Assembly: GCA_964414585.1 (NCBI GenBank)
Contig: CAYPXR010000097.1
Span: forward strand, 1-64,000
Length of the DNA stretch: 64,000 nt
DNA from: DATEMU01 sp964414585
Lineage (GTDB): Bacteria; Planctomycetota; Phycisphaerae; UBA1845; UTPLA1
Direction of reading: 5' to 3'
This document shows, piece after piece, positions 26,099-33,535 of the stretch; the first letter of the stretch is position 1; the number at the start of each line of letters is the position of its first letter. The notes below the pieces were generated by a model, which was not told the origin of the DNA, did not search any database, and was given only the letters and a program-made list of their open reading frames with translations. The translations under genes and the position numbers were made by a program.

Positions 26099-29000
26099 GT
26101 GTCAAATCCAAAAATCATTTGTGCGCCAAGTCCCTTGGCTCTTGTACTTTGGGGAACGGCATTCCATTGCGCGACGAGGACTCTCGCATCGTATCCGCCG
26201 CCCGCGAATGACACGCCGGCGACCGCCGAGGTCGTCGGCGCGTTGCCGGCCATCATCGCCGGCTCCAATGTCGGCGGAAATGACTCCGTGAGCATCACCA
26301 CGATCGGCGGGCTCGCGTCGGTCCCGGGACCCGATGTCTTTTACAGCTTTACCCCCGGCGTCACCGGCTCTTACTGGCTGATGATGGTCCCGTGGGACCA
26401 GATTCCGGTGTACGGCAGTTCCGGCGGTACGCTGCCTGCGCCGAACCTGTGCCTGTACGTTCGCCGAAAGTCGGACGGCGTCTTCATCGGCGGCAGCGAT
26501 GCCAATCCCCGCGATCAAATCGATACGGTCGTGGCGACGCTGACCAGCGGCGTGGAATATGAGATTGTCGTTGACAGCACGTCGTCGATCGCGCGCATTC
26601 GCGAATTCGAATTCATGTTGATCGTTTCCGAAGCCCCGAGCGGCCCCGCCGAGGACTGCACCAACATTGGAACGATTCCGTCGGCGTCGCTCCCGTACGC
26701 GGCCGTCGGCACACTCACCGGCGCAGCGAACGACGCAACCTTCACCGAAGGAACGGGTCGCTGCGATGTCGCCAACACCATCGGCCTGACCAGCGCGGGG
26801 CCGGATCACATTTACGAATTCACGACGGGACCGAACCCGTCCGACGCGGGCGAATACATCTTCAATCTCATGCCCGCAGGAGCCGCATGGAACGGCTATC
26901 TCTACCTCGCGGATTCGTGCCCGCCGTTCCTGCCGTTGGGGTGTTTGGGGGCGGCGAGTCATACCTCCACCACGAGCCGTCAGGCGGAGGCCGTTGTCGT
27001 CACGCTCGATTTTGACAAGACGTACTATGTGATGGTGGACGCCGCGGCGACCAGCGTGACCGACGGCAAATACGTTCTCGTCGTGGATCGGGCCGAGGAC
27101 TACCACATCACCGAAGTGGAACCCAACGACACCGCGGCCCTGGCCAGCCCGCTCCAGACGGGCCAGCTCAACGGCGGGCAGATTGTCGGCGGCGCCGATG
27201 TGGACACGTTTTCCTTTTCCGCCGGGGCGCAGGATCGACTCTATGCCTTCCTCGATAACGGAAACGTCCTCTTGTCATCGGTGGACGTTGAATTGAGGCT
27301 GGTCGGCACCAACGGCACGTCGGTCATGGAGTTGGACGACGACGACGGCGAGGGCTCCAGCGCGACCGTCAACACCCTCGTCCAACGCAGCTCGGCCTTC
27401 AGCGCCGCCATCGCCGGTGCCATTCTGCCGTCCAGCGGAACCTATTACCTCCGTGCCACGACGGGAACGACAAACGAAACCATTGCCCGCTATATCCTGC
27501 ACTATGGCATCGAACCCGGCAGCCGGGCGCCCAGCCCGGAATGCGAACCGAATAACACGCTGGCGTCGGCCGATCAGAGCGGCAAGGCGTACTACAGCGG
27601 CACGATTTCCGTGAATGGCGACGCCGACGTATTTGCTTTCGCGGCAACGGCCGGCGATCAAGTTTTCATCGCGCTCGATGGCGACCCTGAGCGCGATAGT
27701 GGTGGGGATGCGGATGACGATCCACAATCCCTGGACGGCGCCCTGGCGGTTTTCGATCCCGCCGGGGACGCCCTCATCACCGACCACGACGACCCGAACG
27801 TCGTCGGGGCTGGACAAATACCGGATTATCCGGCCGAAGCCGTGGCCTTTCGCGCGCCGACCACCGGGACATACAAGGTCCAGGTCTCCGGCGGTGGCGC
27901 CAACGACTTTGGTGCGCAGCGAACCTACCGCCTGGCGATCTTTCGCGGGAACGCACCGCCGACTTTGACCGAAGACGTCGACCCGGTCATTGACAGCCTG
28001 ACTCCGAATTACGCCCTCGACACCATCGCCGTGACGGCGTCGGACGATGCCGGCGGCGACAGCGGGATTTGCAGCCTCGGACTCTCCGCCGACGCCGTGA
28101 ATCTGGCGATCGCCGCGAGTTTTACACCGGGCGACCCCACGGTTTCGTTTAATGTAGAGTTGATCACTCCGGGCACGAGCGGATATGGAAAGGTCATCGT
28201 CACGGATTGCGCGGGGAATACGGCTTGTGCCTACGTGCAGATCGACGCGACCCCGCCCGTTTGCGGCGGTTCGGTCGTCAATTCGGCGCGTCGGACGTTT
28301 TTCAGCACTCATCCGCCCTTGCATGCCCATGACAATGAGCCCGCCGGGCCCGGCGTCGACGGAACCATCGACGTGCCGGCCGGCGCTTCGATCGCCGACG
28401 TCAACGTGACGATCACCGTCGAGACGATTCGTCCGCCGGACGTGGATGTCTACCTGCAAAGCCCGATGGGGACCATTATCGACGTCGTATCCGATCGCGG
28501 CAGTTCGTTGGCCTTCGACATCACCGACGCCACGTTCGACGACAGCGCCACGGAATTCATGTCGAGCCTCAGCGGCGATGCACCCTACACGGGCACCTGG
28601 CTGCCGGACGATGGCGCCGGCCTCGCCGCCTTTAACGGTCAAAATCCCGCCGGGACGTGGACACTGAACGTGCGTGACGACGCGTCGAGTGGTTCCGGCG
28701 CGGGTGGTGGAGCGCGATTGGTTCGCTGGTCGCTGGATATCGACGCCGGGTTTCCTGCGCCGCAGGAATTTCACGGTACGGCCAGCGATACCGCCGGTGT
28801 GAACGGCGGAATTGCATCCGTCGCGATGAGCGGCGACACCAATGTCGCATTTATCCTCTCGCCGCAATTCACGCCCGGCGACCTTTCCACGACGTACACG
28901 GTCACGTTGATAAATCCTTCGCAGCCGGGGTCCTGTACGATTACGGCGACCGATCTGTCCGACAACACCTGTCAAACGGTCGTCAACCTGACCGGTCTGA

Positions 29001-30973
29001 CCGATTCGAATCCGCCGACCAATAGCGGGACCGCCAGTCGCAACATCGAGATTTCCGATGAAGTCCTGACGACGGTTCCGCAGGCCGATCCCGCGGGCGT
29101 GGTGTCGACGATCAACGTTCCCGACGGCGTCACAGTCGGCGAAGTGGAGGTCGACTTGACCATCGATACGCTCGACGTCGGTCGAAATGCATCGACCTTG
29201 AGTCACGGCGGCGAATTGGCTTCCCTGATCAACCGCGTGGGCATGACGGAACGAGATTCCGTCGGATTGACCAAGGACAACATCGAAATCACATTGGATG
29301 ACGACGCGCCGGTCGCGGACGACGCGCACCTCGAGCCGGCGCTCGGCACCATCGAGTTTTTCGGCCTTCATCAGCCGGACGGACGCGGCGCGATCATCGG
29401 CGACGGAATCAGCGCGGATTATCGCGACAACATGCTCTTTGCACTGGAAGGGCTTAACTCATCAGGCCCCTGGTCGCTCTATGTCTCCGACAACCGGCTC
29501 CAGGGCGCCGGCAGCGCCCATTCGGAGTTCCGCCGATGGGCGGCCCGAATCCTTTCGCCCGGCGCGCCGGAGCGCTACGTCGGCAAGACCCGAGACGTTT
29601 ATCCGGAATCCGGAATCTGTTCGATCGCGCTCGGCGGCGGTTCGACGAATCTGAGCGTCTCTTCCGGATTGACATCGGGAGACCACGAGGCGTCTTACCT
29701 CGTTACGCTTTCGAACCCCGCTGTGCCGGGCAATGGTACGGTCGAAATCACGGACTGCGCCGGCAACACGACCGTCGTTCCCATTGCTTTGGCCGCTGCG
29801 CTGGCCGATCAGAATCTTCCGGTCATTACCGGGGCGATCAGCCTCGTCTCTCCGAAATTCGAAGGCGTCGCCACGGACAATCAGCCGGGAGATTCCGGAA
29901 TCGCCTCCGTCAGCCTGGCGCCGTATTCGGATAATTTGCAACTCGCCCTCGTCGATCCCGATCCCCCGAACGGCGCGGGCAGCGTGGATGTCGTCGTGGG
30001 AATTATCAATCCGGCGCAAAATGCCCGTGGTTACCTTCGGGTCACCGATACGGCGGGCTATCGTCGTCACCAGTTGATTCACCTCGACGTCATCGATCCG
30101 GTCTGTACCGGCAGCGTCTCTCATTCAAAGCGATATCGAAGCACGGACTTGCCCATGGCGATTCCGGACAACAATCCGGGCGGCGTGACGTCCAGCATTG
30201 CCGTGGCCGATCTGGCACCCATCGCCGACGTGGACGTGACGATCAACATTACGCACGGGTTTGATGACGACATCGATTTGTCGATGACCAGCCCGTCGTT
30301 CATCACGCTCTTTGGCGATATCGGTTCCACCGGCAACGACTTCATCAATACGACGATTGACGACCAGGCGCCGTTCCCCATCCCTGATTCCGCCGGATCG
30401 GCGCCCTTCACGGGCCATTTCCAACCGGTCGGCGGTCCGGCGCTGTTTGTGCTCAACGGCGGCCCGGCTGCGGGGACCTACACGCTTCAAGTCGTTGACG
30501 ACGCGATCTACAACGAAGGCGTCTTCGAAAGCTGGTCCCTCACGATCGGCTCCGCCGGATTCCCCGAACGATTCGCCGGTCAGGCGTCCGATTCCGAAGC
30601 GCTCTCACTGGGAATCGCATCCATCGAACTGTTGCCCGATTCCTGCAATGTCGCGCTCCATGTCGATCCGTTCACCCCCGGCGACAAACTCGTCTTGTTT
30701 GAAGTGGTCCTGCAAAATCCCCAGGGATGCGGCCGCGGCATTGTCCGCGTCACGGATCTCGGCGGAAATACATGCGATCAAGTCGTCTCGCTCAACGGCG
30801 CATTTTGTACGCCGGGCGACGTCAACCATAGCGGGAGCGTGGACTACGCCGACGTCGATCCCTTTGTGACGGAAGTGTTGTTTGGTACCGGCAATTGCGA
30901 AGCGGACATGAACCTCGACGGGAAGATCAACGGTCTGGACGTTCAGGGTTTTACGGATGCGGTCGTCCCCTGA
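26099..30973 (+). CDS. Giant secreted protein with PPC-like, three P (proprotein convertase) domains and a dockerin-like tail
   Basis: GTG 26099 lies 8 nt after AAGGAG, giving 1624 residues. A signal-like segment (PLALVLWGTAFHCATRTLAS) leads to several PPC-like domains (about 35-640), recognisable by 'FYSFTPGVTGSYWLMMVP', 'DADVFAFAATAGDQVFIAL' and 'EPNNTLASADQSG'. Three P_proprotein domains follow, near 725-885 ('DVDVYLQSPMGT', 'NPAGTWTLNVRDDA'), 980-1155 ('SGPWSLYVSDNR') and 1340-1487 ('DDDIDLSMTSPS', 'AAGTYTLQVVDDA'). Between them sit about five copies of an 80-residue beta module ending 'VTDxAGN'. The C terminus is dockerin-like (GDVNHSGSVDYADVDPFVTE, then DGKINGLDVQGFTD). No protease triad is present. 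It may be a substrate-binding or structural partner of the divergent subtilase. Confidence 0.85.
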   Translation: MSNPKIICAPSPLALVLWGTAFHCATRTLASYPPPANDTPATAEVVGALPAIIAGSNVGGNDSVSITTIGGLASVPGPDVFYSFTPGVTGSYWLMMVPWDQIPVYGSSGGTLPAPNLCLYVRRKSDGVFIGGSDANPRDQIDTVVATLTSGVEYEIVVDSTSSIARIREFEFMLIVSEAPSGPAEDCTNIGTIPSASLPYAAVGTLTGAANDATFTEGTGRCDVANTIGLTSAGPDHIYEFTTGPNPSDAGEYIFNLMPAGAAWNGYLYLADSCPPFLPLGCLGAASHTSTTSRQAEAVVVTLDFDKTYYVMVDAAATSVTDGKYVLVVDRAEDYHITEVEPNDTAALASPLQTGQLNGGQIVGGADVDTFSFSAGAQDRLYAFLDNGNVLLSSVDVELRLVGTNGTSVMELDDDDGEGSSATVNTLVQRSSAFSAAIAGAILPSSGTYYLRATTGTTNETIARYILHYGIEPGSRAPSPECEPNNTLASADQSGKAYYSGTISVNGDADVFAFAATAGDQVFIALDGDPERDSGGDADDDPQSLDGALAVFDPAGDALITDHDDPNVVGAGQIPDYPAEAVAFRAPTTGTYKVQVSGGGANDFGAQRTYRLAIFRGNAPPTLTEDVDPVIDSLTPNYALDTIAVTASDDAGGDSGICSLGLSADAVNLAIAASFTPGDPTVSFNVELITPGTSGYGKVIVTDCAGNTACAYVQIDATPPVCGGSVVNSARRTFFSTHPPLHAHDNEPAGPGVDGTIDVPAGASIADVNVTITVETIRPPDVDVYLQSPMGTIIDVVSDRGSSLAFDITDATFDDSATEFMSSLSGDAPYTGTWLPDDGAGLAAFNGQNPAGTWTLNVRDDASSGSGAGGGARLVRWSLDIDAGFPAPQEFHGTASDTAGVNGGIASVAMSGDTNVAFILSPQFTPGDLSTTYTVTLINPSQPGSCTITATDLSDNTCQTVVNLTGLTDSNPPTNSGTASRNIEISDEVLTTVPQADPAGVVSTINVPDGVTVGEVEVDLTIDTLDVGRNASTLSHGGELASLINRVGMTERDSVGLTKDNIEITLDDDAPVADDAHLEPALGTIEFFGLHQPDGRGAIIGDGISADYRDNMLFALEGLNSSGPWSLYVSDNRLQGAGSAHSEFRRWAARILSPGAPERYVGKTRDVYPESGICSIALGGGSTNLSVSSGLTSGDHEASYLVTLSNPAVPGNGTVEITDCAGNTTVVPIALAAALADQNLPVITGAISLVSPKFEGVATDNQPGDSGIASVSLAPYSDNLQLALVDPDPPNGAGSVDVVVGIINPAQNARGYLRVTDTAGYRRHQLIHLDVIDPVCTGSVSHSKRYRSTDLPMAIPDNNPGGVTSSIAVADLAPIADVDVTINITHGFDDDIDLSMTSPSFITLFGDIGSTGNDFINTTIDDQAPFPIPDSAGSAPFTGHFQPVGGPALFVLNGGPAAGTYTLQVVDDAIYNEGVFESWSLTIGSAGFPERFAGQASDSEALSLGIASIELLPDSCNVALHVDPFTPGDKLVLFEVVLQNPQGCGRGIVRVTDLGGNTCDQVVSLNGAFCTPGDVNHSGSVDYADVDPFVTEVLFGTGNCEADMNLDGKINGLDVQGFTDAVVP

Positions 30974-31223
30974 TCGAAACGCGGCGTATCTGGAGAATTC
31001 AGAAGCGCTTGTGAAAACTGACTTTACGGCAGCTATGAAAAAGGGTCGGTAATACGTTGAATTGTCTTGCGCAATTGCGGTAAGATAACGTGAACATAGG
31101 AAGCGGAATGACGCGAGTCATCCGGCCCCAGGCCGGAAGTTCTACTTAGCCGTCGGATTGCCCGGACAGCGGTTCCACGAGCCCCCAAAACGGCGTCTTC
31201 GTTCGACGGCAGGAGGAAGCAAG

Positions 31224-32564
31224 ATGCGATCCAATCTACTTTTTGCATTGGCTGCTATTCTTTTGGCCTCCGCGCCCGCCATGGCGTTTCCACCGACCGT
31301 GACCATGGTCGTGAAGGAGGGGGATGTCGTAGCGGGGGTGGGACCCATTACGAGCGGCTTCGGTGCCTGCGAAAACCTCGCGGTGAACAACAGCGGTGAG
31401 TGGTTCGTCGAATCCGATACGACCAATGCCGACACCAACATCGACGGCGTCTTGCTCCGGGGAAATGGACACGGGCCTTTTGCTCTTTGGCAGCAGGAAG
31501 GCGCGGCCCTGACCTCACCGTCCGGCGCGTCCCTCGATTCCTGGGATTCAGTTCGGATTAACAACTCGGGCAACGCGAGTTTTAACAACTTCCTTTCCGG
31601 CCAGACTTCGACCACCGATTCAGGCATTTATTACAACACCGATCTTGTCATTCAAGAAAGTGACATCGCCACGGCGTCGGGCCTTTCGGCCGGTACGCCC
31701 TATATCGGCTGGTTTGAAACCTACATCAACGACAACAACGACATCCTCATGATTGCAAGTGTCGATGATCCAGCAATCGCGAGCACGGTGGATCGGGCCA
31801 TTGTAAAGGTCAATCCCCTTTCCTTGACACAAACTCTCTATGCAAAAGAAGGCGACGAATTGGTGCCAGGCCGATTCGCCGCCGATTTCGGTACCGGCCC
31901 CCACGCATCGGCATTTAATAATAACGGCTATGCGCTCTTTTCCGCGGACATGGATGGAACGACGAACGACGACGGCCTGGTCATCTACACGAATGGTACG
32001 AGCACTTCGATTCTCGCTCGTGAAGGTCAGCCGGTTCCCGGCGTTGCCGGACGAAACTGGGAAGGCGTGATTGGCAACGCGATGGACGTCAACGATGCGG
32101 GAGATTGGGTAACGATCGCCAACATGGACGGCGCCACGACCGACGACGCCGCCATCATTCGTAACGGCACTGACGTCATCGCCCGCGAGGGTTCGAGCCT
32201 GGCCTCCATCGGCGGCGTCTTCAACTTCACCGCCTTCGGCACCGGCGCCGTTTTGATCGATCAAGGCGGCGATGTCGTCTGGTTCGGCGACTGGAACGAT
32301 CCGGATACCACGCGAGACACCGGCATTTTCATGAACGATCAACTTCTCGTGCAGGAAGGCGTGACCATGGTCGGCGGCCTCTTGCTGACCTCCATCTCGG
32401 CCGTTCAGGACAATCTTGCCATGAGCGACGACGGCCACTGGATCATGTTTGAAGGTACTTTGGACGGTACCATCGAAGGGGCCTTTATCATAGAGGTTCC
32501 CGAGCCGGCGACGCTCGTCTTGCTTTCCTCGTGCATCCTGCTGATTCGTCGCCGACGACGTTGA
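31224..32564 (+). CDS. PEP-CTERM sorted exported protein
   Basis: ATG 31224 follows AGGAGGAAG by 7 nt; the open frame extends upstream without another good site. The 446-residue product has a signal peptide (MRSNLLFALAAILLASAPAM, cleavage near AMA). The body holds repeated beta modules with 'GTTNDDGLVIYTNG', 'GATTDDAAIIRNG' and 'VREGSS'-like 'AREG/AKEG' turns, resembling choice-of-anchor proteins of planctomycetes. The C terminus is VPEPATLVLLSSCILLIRRRR, a classic PEP-CTERM: Pro-Glu-Pro, hydrophobic helix, arginine cluster. Exosortase would process it at the cell surface. No exosortase gene is in this window. Confidence 0.9.
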   Translation: MRSNLLFALAAILLASAPAMAFPPTVTMVVKEGDVVAGVGPITSGFGACENLAVNNSGEWFVESDTTNADTNIDGVLLRGNGHGPFALWQQEGAALTSPSGASLDSWDSVRINNSGNASFNNFLSGQTSTTDSGIYYNTDLVIQESDIATASGLSAGTPYIGWFETYINDNNDILMIASVDDPAIASTVDRAIVKVNPLSLTQTLYAKEGDELVPGRFAADFGTGPHASAFNNNGYALFSADMDGTTNDDGLVIYTNGTSTSILAREGQPVPGVAGRNWEGVIGNAMDVNDAGDWVTIANMDGATTDDAAIIRNGTDVIAREGSSLASIGGVFNFTAFGTGAVLIDQGGDVVWFGDWNDPDTTRDTGIFMNDQLLVQEGVTMVGGLLLTSISAVQDNLAMSDDGHWIMFEGTLDGTIEGAFIIEVPEPATLVLLSSCILLIRRRRR

Positions 32565-32907
32565 CGACACGCCCATTAGTGGCGAACGCACAAGAAGCAC
32601 TGAATCATTCAACGATCCTCGCCCGGTAGTAAACCAGGCCGCGACCGGACTTCCCGGCATTTCTTATCTACGACCCGAGCGGTCGATCGCATTCGCCGCC
32701 GTCGAATTCTCGGCGGGGCATTCCTGTAAAACTTTCGCGATCGCTGGTCTCGCTCAACCGCAAATGCGGAGTACCATCACCGTTTGGTCCCGTCGTGATG
32801 CCCGCGCGATCACTCCACGATATTTCTTGACAGAAATCATCCCGACCCGCGCTAGGACTATTGGAAGGCCGATGGGCAGATGCAGTGGTCGCGTATAATG
32901 CGGGCGA
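32565..32907. other. Intergenic region upstream of the ECF sigma factor
   Basis: No gene is recognised in these 343 bases. Minus-strand open frames overlapping the sigma gene are shadows. The promoter of the sigma-kinase pair must lie here. No terminator for the preceding gene is evident. Confidence 0.35.
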
Positions 32908-33501
32908 ATGATCGCCCACTCGACCACCACCCACGGCACCCTTCTTGCGCGCATCGCCGATCCGGCGGATTCCAACGCCTGGAGCGAGTTTTGCGCGCAA
33001 TACGAGGAGATGATCCGCGCCTTTGCCCGGCGACAGGGCGTCGTCGGGGCCAACGCCGACGACATCGTGCAGGACGTCCTGCTGTCGTTGACCAAGGCGA
33101 TGCCCGGCTTCGAGTACAACCCTGAAAAAGGGAGGTTTCGCTCGTATCTGAAGACGGTCGTCGTGCGGGCCATCATCCGCCGAACCGAACGGGAGCCGGG
33201 CGCGGCGCCGCTGAGCGATTTGGACGAGGCCACCCGCGCGGCGGCGACCGATCCATCGCTCGACGACGCGTGGGAAGAGGAATGGCGGCAACAGCACCTT
33301 CGCCGGGCGATGCGAATCGTGGAATCAGAATTCAACGCCACGGATTTGAGCAGTTTCCAGGCGTATGTGCTTGAAGGAAAGGACGCAGCCGAGGTCGCAG
33401 CGCAGATGGGCGTGAGCACGGGGCAGGTGTACACCGCCAAACACCGGGTCCTCGCGCGCCTGCGGACGGTGATCGCCGCACAAGTTGAAGACGAAGGCTG
33501 A
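32908..33501 (+). CDS. ECF-type RNA polymerase sigma factor
   Basis: A 197-residue sigma70-family ECF factor. Region 2 is at about 25-95, with 'ADDIVQDVLLSLTKAMPGFE' and the DNA-melting stretch 'GRFRSYLKTVVVRAIIRR'. Region 4 is at about 130-190, with the helix-turn-helix 'AAEVAAQMGVSTGQVYTAKH'. There is no anti-sigma gene beside it. Instead a transmembrane Ser/Thr kinase follows 34 bp later, an arrangement known for planctomycete ECF factors that are probably controlled by phosphorylation. ATG 32908 is used; its ribosome site is weak. Confidence 0.92.
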   Translation: MIAHSTTTHGTLLARIADPADSNAWSEFCAQYEEMIRAFARRQGVVGANADDIVQDVLLSLTKAMPGFEYNPEKGRFRSYLKTVVVRAIIRRTEREPGAAPLSDLDEATRAAATDPSLDDAWEEEWRQQHLRRAMRIVESEFNATDLSSFQAYVLEGKDAAEVAAQMGVSTGQVYTAKHRVLARLRTVIAAQVEDEG

Positions 33502-33535
33502 CCGGCGGCCCGTTGGATCGGTCGGTGGGCAACTC

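Noticed and set aside
27275..29371. 698-codon minus-strand open frame inside the P-domain protein
   Set aside because: It is antisense to well-formed P domains; composition is that of a shadow frame.
33485..33535. N-terminal extension of the kinase from TTG 33485
   Set aside because: The TTG has no ribosome site and lies inside the sigma factor gene. ATG 33536 starts just before the conserved region.
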